The notes under the pieces: model-generated
Told to the model about the DNA's origin: nothing
The model's input: the letters and a program-made list of their open reading frames with translations, nothing else
Databases searched by the model: none
In this document: piece by piece, positions 12,601-24,761 of the stretch
Layout: each line of letters begins with the position of its first letter
Numbering within the stretch: position 1 is the first letter of the stretch
Assembly: GCA_007844125.1 (NCBI GenBank)
Contig: CM017558.1
Location: 30,257,304-30,321,303, forward strand
Length of the DNA: 64,000 bases
Reading direction: 5' to 3'
Origin: Sinonovacula constricta
Lineage: Eukaryota; Mollusca; Bivalvia; Cardiida; Solecurtidae
Program-made: the position numbers and the translations under genes

Positions 12601-14156
12601 ATAATCATACTAAATGTAGATGCACACCAGCAACATTTGGACAGTCAGTTTCAATTTATTTTTACTACAAAAACATAAATGAACAAAACCCTACCTCCCA
12701 GCTACCATGTATTAACAGATCAAAACTCTTTGAGCAACCTTTCAATAGCTCACCTTGAGTGTATTCTCAGGTAAAAAAATGCTCATTTGACCAACCGTAA
12801 CTAAGTCAATTTTAAGATATCTAAAGAGAAGACATACATGTTATCCTTACCAAAGTTCCAAGATCGGTGGTCTGTGTTTCAATGACCCCCACCCACCCTT
12901 CTGATGACGGCTGTTCACATAAATGCAATTAAAAAAATGCTAAATATATGGTTAGGTGTAACTTGTTATATTTTTATTGAAATACTTAGGTATGGGTTAT
13001 TTCAGAGGAAGAAAAACACATATTTTTTTATTTCAAAAGTGCAAAAAGACAATACCTTAACAAATGAAAACATCGAACAAAATAATCGATATTCTCGATA
13101 TCAGTTGCAAGCCCTTCTATGTAGGGCTCCAAAATCACTTAAAATTTGGTTTGATTAGATGTACATGGTCTTTTAATACAATTTCCCCTTACGCTAGGAA
13201 GTCAACTTTTTCTGATTTGTCCTAACTTAAAAGTATAAAAGCATGAAAGAACATGTTTCATCCCAACTTCAAAGTGGCTTGAACACTGTACAGTGACAAT
13301 AATAAAACAGTTCACATACTTTTTGTGATCCATGCTTCATACATGTATTTAAAATACTTTGTAAAAGTTTGGCACGTAATTGCACTATTTATGAATGGCA
13401 CATTAATTGATATAGTTGCATGTTCAAACATGGATTGAATTACACTAATAAGTTTGTTAAGCTACTAATATCGATAATAGTTTGAAAACTGTTTCACCAT
13501 ATTCTCAATCTGAAGACATCCTACAAGACAACATGGTCACACATCAGATTGTTTGTGTTTTAACACCTTTTATTTGTACTGTTTTAGATATAACACAATA
13601 ACACTATTATGGTTACTATAGTGATGTCCAGTTATTATTATTGTGAAGGGGAACTGCAGATTAGGTCAGGTGACAGACCCTTTCACATGAACGTTTTCGT
13701 TACAACCAGGACTTATAAACATGCTGTGAGCCACAAAGGTCTCTGGCGTTATAGCTGTAGACACAATAACTTGCCCACATTCAAAACCTTCTAGCCTTTA
13801 TACGTTGAATCAATGAATCAAACAACAATCATACATCTTACATCTTTACTGCAACATTGTCACACACAGAATAACAATACTGACCTTTGAAGTCGGCATC
13901 TCGTCAATTCATTCTTCAACTTGGCAGGACTGTGTTCATATGCTAAGTATGCAAAGTCTCGGCCAAGCTTCGACAGATTCCGTAAACTATTCTCGTTGAA
14001 ATTCAAGTGTTTATACTTGTTGTTTTTATTGTCGATTTGTGCAAAAGAATATCACTCGAATAAAGACTTTTTATCTTGCTGGTAAGATGAACGTTCAGTG
14101 GATTATTTTATTAATATGTAATGTTACTAAACATTAAGTTTGGGTTTTCAACTAAT

Positions 14157-14945
14157 TAAGTGCGATCGAATTCAAATGTATCTTTAACTCTCTTATACGT
14201 GAAAAACAAAACAAACTTGCAGATGTTGGTCCGGTTTGCTTCTTTGTTGATTTTCCCTAGCCTATGTAATGCATCTATGTCAGCAGTGGATATGTCCAAT
14301 TGCATTGTGTTGTTCACTAGCTGCACCACTCTCTGGGTTGCCTCTCGTTGGTTTCACTGTTGTTCCAACCGTAGATACAGGTGCTGTTTTCTTTTCGCGT
14401 GTATTGTTCTTAGTTATTTATTTCATCTGAGATCACTTTTTTAATGTTTTTTCTTCAAATGCTTGATTTAGCCTACTGTTTTCTTGTTTCAGCTTTTCAT
14501 TTTCGCTTTTATTGATTTAATTGATTTTGGCATTTCGGAAACATTGCTTTTGATACCTTCTACTTATGTTTCAGGGCAGCTATCGACGTTTTCAATAGGC
14601 TTACCATACTTTACACCTTCTCTTATACCGTCTTTATTTGAGATTTTAATCCAGTATCTAGTTCCTTTGACTTGTTGCTTAAAAGCTCTGTTTGAATATT
14701 TCCTCAATATATTCTTGCGATGCGAAATTGTTTAGCTTTTCATATACATCCATTTAAGTGCCTTCCATGCCACTGTTTACCTATGGTTATACTGGCTTCT
14801 ACTGCTTGTTAATTAAAGTATGCACTGCATTTCTTTCGAATGATCCCTTACTTTACTTGAGTGGGATCGGTGTCATTTCTACCATTTACCTGGGTTTCGT
14901 CGGTTGCCTTCGATCCATCGTTTGTATTAGCCGGCATAACTCTTG
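14157..14945 (-). pseudogene. Degenerate LINE ORF1-like protein (coiled coil + HRLGK/RRM-like part)
   Basis: Read on the minus strand across several frameshifts and stops. First comes a heptad-rich segment (fragment NEKLKQENSRLNQAFEEKTL at about 14500-14445). Then, near 14265-14249, comes DIDALHRLGK followed by a NICKFVLFF-like strand. The order coiled coil, then DI..HRLGK, then a beta strand with KF is characteristic of L1/CR1-type ORF1 nucleic-acid-binding proteins. It has at least five in-frame stops, so it is dead. No linked RT is seen to its left, where the large repeat begins. The family assignment rests on the motif only. Confidence 0.5.
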
Positions 14946-15580
14946 AACGGCCCGAAGAAGACTCACACACGCAAATAGATAAACTAAAATCCCAAATAAT
15001 ATACCCTTTCAATTGCCTTATTTCACATTGTAACGCAGTACAACACAATACACCGGCATTTATGAAGCAAGCATCCAAAATGGTAAAACAGGTGGTAGAA
15101 CAGAGGTTGTCCCCAAAGCTCGAACACATGTGTTTTGATTTTTAATTTAAATGTGCACTTGAATATTCTTAATTGTTTATGAGTACATTTCTCTCCAAGA
15201 ACACCAACCATTTAACTGACTCCATCATATTCACCATCACAAAAGCTCTTTCTGGCATCAAAAACAATGGTATAAACTAGTTTAACGATGGAAACTATAA
15301 TTTTTCGGCAGAGAGAAAAAATACTACATTAAGGCCAGACCTATTACCTTGTCCTTACGGTTAAAAATTGATTGTAATGTCCAGAATATTAAAACTGCAT
15401 TTGCATATATACGGGCGGCTTGGCAACGATACTAGATTGATGCGATAAAAAGAATATGATATTTTCTATTGTGTTTGAAAGCCTGACAATTAAATTTGAA
15501 CGGGCATGCAATTTGTCAGAACGAACGTACTTACTAGAAAAAAAAAGAGCAGTCAATTTAGGGCCAGATAACAAAGACGT
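14946..15580. other. No supported feature
   Basis: Possible N-terminal continuation of the antisense ORF1 relic up to about 15130, without recognisable motifs. The rest is AT-rich and unassigned. Confidence 0.35.
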
Positions 15581-15581
15581 G

Positions 15582-16300
15582 ACGAAATAGTTAATGGATT
15601 TAATGACTGTATAATGTGTTCGGAATAAGGAAACATTGTGATCGAACTTTGTAATGCTGCAATGTACGACAGTCATGACAAATTTACTCAAACAATAATC
15701 GAAACACTGCATATGATGACGGCTTCTTATTATGAATCCCGAATCCTCATAACAAGCGCGGAACAGAAACCCGCTATGTGACTGGAGTGCCGCCATGGGC
15801 TGTCTAACTGTACTATGGCATCGCTTTGTTGAACTTTCGGCCAGCAATAAATTAAAAGTGACATGACTAAGTGTGACAAATCACATTTTAGACTTGTTAA
15901 ATTTTTGGAAAAAAAAAGATTGAAAGACAAACTTCTGTGTATTTGAGAATTTGCGATTAGCGACGATTTAAATATATTTACTTCAAATGCGCGTATCGAT
16001 GTGTGTTTTCTATATTCATATATTGAAAGCACAATTATGAAAACATACTTGAGCAAAGTTGTTGGCGTTGCGATGGGTTTTCCAAATAAACGGATGCATT
16101 GTAAACTTGTCTAGAGTATTTCTTTTGGCAAGGAGGATTTTATTTAAGCAAGATGTATCTATAAGTCCACAGTTATACCACAGGAAATACAGCGTCTTAA
16201 ATTGTAGTTTAATCGTTGGGCTCGACTAAATTGTTTATGAACTAATTGCAAAAAACACTTAAATCATGGCAATGCGTTACAATTACGTACATGGAGGCAA
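15582..16300 (+). repeat. Duplicated block, partner at 10019-10800
   Basis: See the partner entry. This copy lies about 2 kb upstream of first exon B. The 152-codon and 108-codon minus-strand frames that cross it are not conserved in the other copy, so I do not call them genes. Confidence 0.6.
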
Positions 16301-16831
16301 ATGAGAATAAATCATAATGTCTGAAAACGGAACTACTATATATTAAATAAAATAACTGAGTTTTCTTAATTTCTGCGTTCTGTTTGTCAAAGTTTTGACT
16401 TTATTTTCTATTGGGGGAGTCACATCTTGTTCAGCTTTACAAATACTTTAATAAGTCACCAGATTCGTTTAATATGTACAGCCAGCACGGCCATTTTGTT
16501 ATGTAATTTCTAGCCATGTCCAGACACTGATTGCAATGTTCAAGATGAAATTAAAATTTTCTTCACATTAAACGTGCCTCATACCAGTTGGTTAGAACTG
16601 CATCTTCAGCTTGTAAATTATTAAAAGAAAACACCTTAAGGTTTAGTCCGGAATATTAAAACTTGACTTCTGGTGTTTTTCTTGTGTGTTGTGTCTTGTC
16701 TCTGTGTTTTTATCACTTTTACATTTACCCTGTTTGCATTTGGAAGTTAAGAATAAAATATCTTATATGACCTTTTCTTATTTACCTATTTTATGCACTC
16801 ATCATAAATATAATATATTCTTCTTTAAAGC

Positions 16832-16940
16832 AGCTATACCACTACCATGTTTAACGACTATGGAATGTCGCGGCCCGGGATTGAACCCGGGACCTCTTAC
16901 GCCTTGCCGAAGCTCTACAGATTGCGCAACCCGTCCGTGT
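16832..16940 (-). mobile_element. tRNA-derived SINE head (antisense)
   Basis: On the minus strand the sequence reads through a perfect T-arm-like hairpin (cccgggttcaatcccggg, 16891-16874), preceded by ggtaagagg-like text and a gtagagcttcggcaagg segment that could be an A-box/D-arm relic. It lacks a complete cloverleaf, so it is a SINE head and not a functional tRNA gene. A long (ATT)n array follows on the + strand. Confidence 0.6.
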
Positions 16941-16942
16941 AT

Positions 16943-16943
16943 A

Positions 16944-17002
<59 letters not shown>

Positions 17003-17007
17003 TATTA

Positions 17008-17103
<96 letters not shown>
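16943..17103 (+). repeat. (ATT)n microsatellite
   Basis: Nearly pure ATT with three interruptions. Poly-Ile and poly-Tyr frames are artefacts. Confidence 0.95.
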
Positions 17104-17104
<1 letters not shown>

Positions 17105-18250
17105 AAAAATGTCATAGTGAAGTATGTCCGGAAATGTAACATAGCCAATATCTGTAGAAATGCCTAATATTTTAATAGAACTGTCAGGCAGGTAAACACG
17201 TAAAACATTTGAAGAAAAAACATCAGAAAAGAAAACAAGTACGTTTAAAACTATTCACGAAGATACACGTTTAAAAAAAACAACAACAGCAAAACGCGAT
17301 ATGAATATTAACAAGCATTAAAACATTAACGATTAAACTTTACTGGGTTCGTGTTTAAGTAACGTAATAAAGCAGGACTTACACTCCTAAAGATGGAGCT
17401 GCATACTTATTGAATAAGGGAGACAACACTTACAAGTTTAATTGTATAATTCATTGACGCTTACACGACATGTATAACTCACAGCGAATACATGATATAT
17501 GCATCGTAGATATCCTATTTCTACGAAAAAGTCGCAATCCAATATTCATGTATATGGAAAAATGAAGCTCAACGTATTATAAAGCCAAGTTTTTAATATA
17601 AACAGTGAACAATTATAACAAACATGTAAGGAGTATTTGTTAATTATTTTAGCTCAAAGTCCTACGATATCGTTTCAAATGACTGAAATGAAAACAATAT
17701 AGTTTGTCGTGAATATATCTTATTTTCACAAGACAATTCCGTTTGATGCTTCATACATGCTTTGGCTTGATTTTTAATGTGATCATGTCGCGTTACACCT
17801 TGAAATTGATTCTTCTAGTCTACCATCAATGCATATGACGCTGTAATCATATATTGTCAGAGATTTTCCTTTAAGAAAAGTGGCTGAACGTTACTATCTT
17901 GACTATCATTGAGTGTGTGTTGTTTATACAAAAAATAGCAGTGTTTACCAGTGTATACTCATTTCGACGTAGAGTTAAGTCACTCTATTCTCTGTCGATG
18001 CATTTGTTTGCTTCATATCAGAACATTTTAACCATTTAGGGCTCATTCTTAATCTTGCATTTTTTTTACTTTTGTAAATATAAAACAATGTATACATAAT
18101 TATAAACAAATACTGAAATCAAATTATCAAAACACAACACAATAAAAATGGAAGTAAAAAGCTGTTAAAATGTAATTATACAATTAACAATATCGACAAC
18201 AAGTGGTCGCGGACTGAGAACAAAAGCTTCCGGCTTCAGTTGTCTCTTTA
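17104..18250. other. 5' flank of first exon B, no gene seen
   Basis: AT-rich. From about 17820 it shows patchy similarity to the flank of exon A. The stretch tactgaaatcaaattatcaaaacaca at about 18111 resembles 22290-22315, upstream of exon C. Confidence 0.4.
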
Positions 18251-18375
18251 ACTTTAAGAAAGACAATGGCTATATCCATCCTTGTTTTCTATCTATATGC
18301 ACTGTGTTCGTCTTACAACAAGCTGAATTTAAGCTTTGAATGTGAGTGTGCTCACTTGTAACGTTTACGTCTGAA

Positions 18376-18430
18376 ATGAGGAACATCTTTGTGATTTACG
18401 TCTTTCTTCTGGATTATGTTAATGTATATG
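18376..18430 (+). CDS. First coding exon, copy B: signal peptide (MRNIFVIYVFLLDYVNVYG)
   Basis: Fifty-five bases, ATG context ctgaaATGa, hydrophobic core FVIYVFLLDYV, phase-1 donor G|GTATGT. It differs from copy A at only four residues (Ile9Val, His16Asn, Leu17Val, His18Tyr) and shares about 20 identical upstream bases, so A and B are the youngest pair. The frame is open and the donor intact, so selection or a recent origin is possible. No EGF or FTP exon lies between this copy and copy C. It is either an alternative promoter and first exon of the downstream receptor, or a decapitated duplicate. Confidence 0.65.
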
Positions 18431-18561
18431 GTATGTTTGTACAATATTTTTTACGATGCTTTGTGATATTTGCATGCATCTGTAATGGCAGATTTTTTCT
18501 TTCTATTTGTCTCTACTTGGTTCGAAACTTAAGCCTTTCATGACAAACAACTTTCAGCGGA

Positions 18562-18720
18562 ATGAATATAGTCGAACCTTGGCTATGCAAACTCGGGTTT
18601 TTCAAAGCCGAGGCATTATTTGCCGTTTTGGCCGGTCCCGAATTTTTCCTTAATTTAATGCAGGAAGCCTCCGATTATTTATTTGAAATAATCAAAGTTT
18701 CTGCAGTATTCGATGTCAAT
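18562..18720. mobile_element. Possible pogo/Tigger-type terminal fragment
   Basis: The text gtcgaaccttggctatgcaa, then ctcgggttt, then ttggccggtcccgaattttt has the look of the terminal repeats of pogo-group DNA transposons. I could not find the matching opposite end or a transposase. Low confidence. Confidence 0.2.
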
Positions 18721-19590
18721 TTTGGTCCCCAACATTCAGCTTTAAAGCTTTCTTCACACACCCTATCCAACACCCGCTCACATCAGCGGTCGGCCACTGT
18801 GTATGGCCATCTGTCAAACTGCAAAAGGAGTTTAAGCCATTAACATCGGTTTTGGCTTCGTTAGTTGGTTTGTTGAAATTGTTAATTGGGTATGACGTGT
18901 TGATAAGTTTGACAAACAGTTACAATGCACCATCAATTAAGCAAGAGGACATCAATTTAAAGGTTGACTTGTATTCCCTTTGCCTCACAGCGGTATTGCA
19001 TACTGTCAGGGTGGATAAGTAAAAATGCTGACCGATATCCCCTTCAACTCAATTGAGAAATGGCAAGCATAGCGGGTGAAATCATAGCTAAATTATCCAA
19101 CATGAAGGGGATGCACAGATCAGCTACAATTTAATACTACGTGAATTAATAATATGTGCTTTCCGCCATTATGCGTTTATGTTGCAGTTTCTTGACGATG
19201 ATAACACCACGTCTGTTCGACAATACTTAATAAACACATGCAAACATTTGTATCTGGTTTTACTTTGAAAGGAGTAAAATATAAAATATGATGCTTATTC
19301 AATTTGTTTTTCCACCAGACAACTTTTCTGATCTTTCACTGTGAAAAATAGTATGATATATCCATTGCTTCTTGCACATTACGGCGGAGAATCAAAATGG
19401 CGGATTCCTAGTCGGATTTTTTAAGTGGAAGCAATTTGGATTATTTCAACCCGTGCAATGACGTCACCAATCAAAAAAGCTATATTAAGCTTGAGATATA
19501 TAAGAAAATATGAAATGGGTGTATTGACTAGACATCACGGGGAATCATGTGATCAATTTCTTTCCATTTAAAAATGGGGAATATGTTTTG
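18721..19590. other. No recognisable feature
   Basis: The open frame at 18562-18843 has no family signature. The remainder is AT-rich intronic-looking sequence. Confidence 0.35.
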
Positions 19591-19594
19591 TTAT

Positions 19595-19790
19595 GCCATG
19601 CTGCGATAATTTTACATTTTGAAATGGTTATTTCACGCAACAGCTGTTGTATTGTTAGAAATCAATTAGATTCCTTCAGTACTTTATTAATAATGCGTGT
19701 TTCATTACTCCCTAGCATGCATTATTTATTATTATTCCATGCTCTTTTAAATGTAGTGCGCAGAAATGTTAGCCTGATCCTGACGTAATA
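19595..19790 (+). repeat. Duplicated intronic segment, partner near 29205-29400
   Basis: Shared order: tttgaaatggt-atttcacgcaacagct, then a ctt-agtactttat-type stretch, then a cctgacgt-ata stretch. It is diverged, but collinear over about 190 bp. It lies downstream of exon B and its partner downstream of exon C. Confidence 0.45.
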
Positions 19791-19964
19791 GTTATTAACA
19801 GAAATAGTGTCGTAAAGTGAAAAAGACATGTGCATGTGTTTTCTTTCCGTCAAATACCAATTACAGTTGCAACATAGAATCCCAAAACTTCACGTTTCAT
19901 CGTAGACATGACTATAGCATGTTGCATTTTTTTACACATAGCTAATTACAAACTTTGTTATACC

Positions 19965-21086
19965 AATTATAAAACAGATTTAGTTTAGGCTGTTGCATTA
20001 GTCCTACTCTTATTGGAAGATACAACTTTGCCTGATATACAAGTTATATTGTAGACATGGTTTTAGCCTGGTGCATTAAATGTACACTCAGCTGATGATG
20101 AACCTATGCACGTTATACCATTTATAACCTAGACATGGTTTTAGGTTGTTGCTTTAGAGCCACCCTAGTGGAAGATACAACTTTGCCTGATATACAAGTT
20201 ATATTGTAGACATGGTTTTAGCCTGGTGCATTAAATGTACACTCAGCTGATGATAGAACTATGCACGTTATACCAGTTATAACCTAGACATGGTTTTAGG
20301 TTGTTGCTTTAGAGCCACCCTAGTGGAAGATACAACTTTGCCAGTGATACAAGTTATACTGTAGACATGGCTTTAGCCTGGTGCATTAAATGTACACTCA
20401 GCTGATGATAAAACTATGCAAGTTATACCAGTTATAACGTAGACATGGTTTTAGGTTGTTGCTTTAGAGCTACACTCAGCTGAAGATACAACTTTGCCAG
20501 TTATACCAGTTATAACCTAGACATGGTTTTAGGTTGTTGCTTTAGAGCTACACTTAGTGGAAGATACAACTTTGCCAGTTATACAAGTTATACTGTAGAC
20601 ATGGCTTTAGCCTGGTGCATTAAATGTACACTCAGCTGATGATAAAACTATGCAAGTTATACCAGTTATAACCTAGACATGGTTTTAGGTTGTTGCTTTA
20701 GAGCTGCTCTTAGTGGAAGATACAACTTTGCCAGTTATACAAGTTATATTGTATACATGGTTTTAGGCTGTTGCTTTAGAGCTACACTTAGCTGATGATA
20801 CAACTATGCCTGTTATATCTATGATAGACTAGTCATGATTTAAAAACAGTTGCATTTGGTATACACTGAATGTATGATAAAACATTGCCTGTCATACCAG
20901 TTAAAACCTAGACATGGTGATAAACTGTTGCGTTAGCTTTACACTTAGCTGATGACAAAACTTTGCCTGTATAATTGTGTTAGGTTAACATAAAGTGGAT
21001 GTTAGAACTTTGCCCATAATACCAGTTATAACCTAACCATGTTTTAGACTACTGCGTTAGGTTTGCACTTAGCGGATAATAAAGCC
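19965..21086 (+). repeat. ~79-bp satellite, about 14 monomers, with a dimeric (158-bp) higher order
   Basis: The monomer core is acctagacatggttttaggt, then tgttgctttagagc, then gaagatacaactttgcc. Two monomer types alternate. One has tgtagacatggttttagcctg, then gtgcattaaatgtac, then agctgatgat. The other has acctagacatggttttaggt, then tgttgctttagag. Most of the array alternates, with type-2 doublets around 20430-20570. Monomers decay toward both ends, especially after 20820. No coding frame. Confidence 0.9.
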
Positions 21087-22440
21087 TCTTATATACATTC
21101 ACCTATCAGCAATCCGAGCATCAGCAACTTCCTAGTACAGCAGTACTAGTTTAATGGCAAATGAAGTAGACAGGGGCTCAACCGTATACAAATCCGCACT
21201 AACAAGGGAGGAAATCAACAGAAAGAACACTTAAAATAGCACGCGCTAAGTGTATGCCGGCTCTTCTTAATACAATTGATTTGTACAAAATAAGTTCGCG
21301 AATTTACGGGCTGTGAACAAGGGTTACATGAGGTTCAAGGTTGAATTGAAGAACATTTTCGATTGTGTATAAAGTCTTATTTTGATGGCATTTATTTAAG
21401 GATGTTTCTGTTTTCAATACAGTTGTCTTTAAGTCTGACGAGTCCGAAATAAAGATTTAAGTGAGTCTTACAGCCAACCAGCGATGAATTGGACTTTGTA
21501 CTCGCATATTTTTCCGAGGCATTACTACAACAAAAGTAGGTAAACTCGTCCATTTCGACCATAATTTTGCCCGTGCGCTGAGTACATTTAATATTAATTT
21601 GAAACTATTTCTTTTAACCTCGGCATTACCGACAGCGAACGTGCGAAATGCACAAGCAAATATTCTTAGTGCAAAAGAGAAACGATATTGAAGTTTTTGT
21701 GTTTTGTCCAACTATTTCGCCCAATCAGATGCCAGTTTGTATAAAATCTGATCGAAAAGACATGTTGCTTCGCCGGTAAGAGATATATAAAATATCGATA
21801 TCAGTTAAGGCAAAAGAAAGAATGTTTGACCTTAATTTTCTAATGAGTTAATCTTTCTTAAATTTGGTACATTGCAGGTTTTATTTCACACGTATGCTTA
21901 CAATTTGACTACTCTATCATCACAAGCCTTAAATGAACATGTTCACAAATTTTTAAGTTAGGTGTGAATGGTCACAACGTTAATGAACAAAATTTAAGGG
22001 GTGTAGAAAGGTTACTCTGTGTTGGAATGTTGCTATGTGTACAACATATGTTCTTGTCTTGTGTATAAGGCAACTGTAGGTGGTATCGACAAGTTGTGTT
22101 GTTGGATTTGTTCTTTTTAAAAAGCAGCGTTTTTAATTCTATGTTAATATTTTATTTGATTTTCAAATTGCACTTATTAAAAAGTACTTCATCAGTGCCA
22201 TATCCATAGTCATGTAGTCCTTCTAATAAAAGAGGTATAATTTTCTTTTGAATACTCATCGCAGTTTTGGTGCCTTTACATATCTTAAAATACTTAAATC
22301 ATATTATCAAAACACATTATTAGAAAAAAGTAAGAAAAAGAATACTCACAGTAATTAATTTAAAGATGCATAGACATACAGAATTATATCCTCAGTATGT
22401 ACTTTCTGCATGGCGTTAATGATATATATAGTGGTTTCAA
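21087..22440. other. No recognisable feature; 5' flank of exon C at its end
   Basis: An 84-codon minus-strand frame at 21711-21457 has no recognised motif. The last ~200 bp resemble the flanks of exons A and B. Confidence 0.35.
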
Positions 22441-22638
22441 GTTTAAGTACCTCTTGTACTTTAAGAAAGACACTTGGTAACATCCAGTCATAACTTTCCT
22501 TGTTATTGTAGCTACATGAACAGTATCTTTGAAGTCGTATAGCAAGATGAATTTAAGTTCAATATTTCATGTTGTTTTTTACTCATGAATACAGTTTAAT
22601 TCGAGCTCGGACGGGCAATAGTCATGCCCAAATTTGCG

Positions 22639-22693
22639 ATGAGGTGCAGCTTTGGGATTTACGTCCTTTTTCTGGGATGTGTCCATGTGTATG
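22639..22693 (+). CDS. First coding exon, copy C: signal peptide (MRCSFGIYVLFLGCVHVYG)
   Basis: It aligns residue for residue with copies A and B over 19 aa when the second in-frame ATG (22639) is used. An upstream in-frame ATG at 22624 would add MPKFA. It ends in phase 1 at G|GTAAGT, the best consensus donor of the three. It is the closest copy to the receptor body (next supported exon 29864 or 32682), so it is the most likely first exon of the gene. Splicing would join its terminal G to the GG or AT of the next exon, keeping the frame. Confidence 0.7.
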
Positions 22694-23042
22694 GTAAGTT
22701 TGTACGACATTTTAGCCGAAGCCTGATTGTTTAAATTCATATTAGTTTAGAAAGAGTATTTGTTGTTTCACTTAAATATAATGAGTTTTAGTTTATTTCT
22801 GTACCTGGTAAAAATGTCCAGGTTTTGTAAATATTGTCTTGTTTCAAGTGATTTTTTCCCAAGAATGCAATCCTTCTTATGTATTTCTTTAACGTTGTAT
22901 TATATATTTTAAATAGCTGTATTTCAACCAGAGGGTACAATGTGGATGCAAATATACGCTCGGAACTATTTTTATGGGGAAGTGTTTAAATCAAGCCAAC
23001 TAAATATTAGTTCAGAATAGTTAATTGAAATGTATGATAAAG
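22694..23042 (+). other. Start of the long intron 1
   Basis: AT-rich intronic sequence with no feature seen. Confidence 0.5.
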
Positions 23043-23290
23043 TATACGAGGGTCTACCGTGGGGTACTGATAGAGTCGCCGATTTGTAAGTCAACCTGCT
23101 TTGCCTCTCACCGCGTGGGTTCGACTCCCGTTCGGGGCGAAGGACTTAATGTGGGAAGGTCTTCCAGCTGACTTGTGTGCGTCGGTGGTTCAACCAAGAC
23201 ATGTATCTGGGGTTCTTCCTCTACCAAACCGACGGACGTTGCTATACTGATTATTATTAATCGCTGCCATGGATTAAAAAACAACAACAC
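23043..23290 (+). mobile_element. tRNA-headed SINE
   Basis: A perfect Pol III B box, ggttcgactcc, lies at 23118-23128, in cgtgggttcgactcccgttc. A weak A-box candidate (tagagtcgccg) lies about 50 bp upstream. The body aaggtcttccagctgac, then catgtatctggggttcttcc, then gacgttgctat is followed by a short ATT run and an A-rich tail. The body recurs at 4735-4900. The minus-strand 104-codon frame across it is an artefact. Confidence 0.7.
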
Positions 23291-23865
23291 AAAAAACAAA
23301 TCAAAATTATACCATGCTTCAATGCACTGTACGTGAAAAAGATTTGTGAAATTACTGTTTTTACCTTTCTTCGTAGGCAATTGGTTCGAGTTCATCGAAT
23401 TACTGCTACTTTTATGTTTCATGACTGCACATATTCATCAATACCGAACAATTGTTTAAATAGCAGAAATGTAGCTTTTCCTCAGTATTCAAATTTGTGA
23501 GGATTTTCATTTTCTTGCATTAATACTGCTTTCGAAACAAGTAATCAAATGTAAAAAAGGTCATATAAATACCTGCTTTGTGGCGTGCTGTATAGTTTTC
23601 CCGCCCAAATGTTACATAAAACATGCTTATCATACAAGAATCAGTACTGTAACCTCCGCAATGTTGTTAAATATGGCATTTCTGTTTTTATAGGATCATA
23701 CATACGTGTACCTATTTTTGTTTGTAAACTGCAGTAGTGATGTCAATTTGCATCTCATGAAACACATACAGAAACTAGAGTCGTTCAGTTTTACAGTTTA
23801 AACAATATCAGTACTTTTAAGTTGTACAAAGATCTCAGCGAAGAATTGCAATTTTTCTGCCCCGT

Positions 23866-24000
23866 CTCTCTTTTACTTTCTCTCTCTCTTTCTCTCTCTA
23901 TCTCTCTCCCTCTGTCTCTCTGTGCGTGTTTCTCTCTTTAACTGTCTGTGTCTGTCTCTCTCAATATGTATTTATCTCACTCTCTCTGCTATTCTCCTCT
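23866..24000 (+). repeat. (CT)n-rich low-complexity tract
   Basis: Imperfect TCTCTC repeats with TGTG and TTTA interruptions. Confidence 0.9.
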
Positions 24001-24209
24001 CTGTTATTTAATAATTTATGTAATGTTATTTTTGTATCTACCAAACGGCTTTATTGTTAGATGCAGATCCGTATACAAGTCTCAGAACGACTAGATTTGA
24101 CAGAGGTAATCATGTGCCCGGTTTATCTGTACACTTGGACAGGTCTTTCCAATTTAAGATAGACCCTCCCATGAGCACATGTGAAACTGCCTACATTATT
24201 TCCAATGCT

Positions 24210-24550
<341 letters not shown>

Positions 24551-24761
24551 TATGTTGATATGTTGTGATTTAAGTGTATATTCTTTTCTAGTTACTTGTT
24601 TACTATCTAGCAGTGGTAGGTTTGTAAACATAATTATCCTACAAATAATAATAAGTCAGTTATGACAAAAGTAATTATGGGGTTGTAAAGCAAAATATCG
24701 TTGATCCTAGATATGTCTTTCCTAATACAGATGCACATGTTAAAAGCCTAACATGAACTGG

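Larger units (their letters stand above)
11720..14180 (+). repeat. Large dispersed repeat or segmental duplicate, copy 1 (partner 58550-61860)
   Basis: Alignable landmarks in the same order in both copies: attgtattgtttgt, taattatttattgggtttat, ggtgtccacttaaa, gagctatatcattacgattt, tatgtcgcagac, gggtctcca, ttgcatgttcaaacatgga, gtcacatatcag-like text, acagaccctttcacatga, a cggccaagcttcgaca region, and aattaagtgcgatcgaa. Copy 1 carries a (CA)n run that copy 2 lacks. Copy 2 carries about 900 extra bp near 60720-61610. No transposase frame was found, so its nature is open. Confidence 0.8.

Noticed and set aside
15389..15847. 152-codon minus-strand open frame
   Set aside because: Longest non-repeat frame of the region, but it lies in a duplicated block whose other copy (10019-10800) does not keep the frame; no domain.
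16867..16940. tRNA gene on the minus strand
   Set aside because: Only the T arm is well formed; acceptor and anticodon arms do not close, so it is a SINE head.
16847..17167. Poly-Ile/Tyr open frames
   Set aside because: ATT microsatellite following a SINE head.
21430..21460. Hammerhead ribozyme (ctgacgagtccgaaat)
   Set aside because: Contains CTGACGA and GAAA cores, but there is no room for stem II between them and stems I/III do not pair.
22910..23020. Possible exon after exon C (EGTMWMQIYARN)
   Set aside because: Acceptor-like AG present, but no donor before the in-frame stop and no domain.
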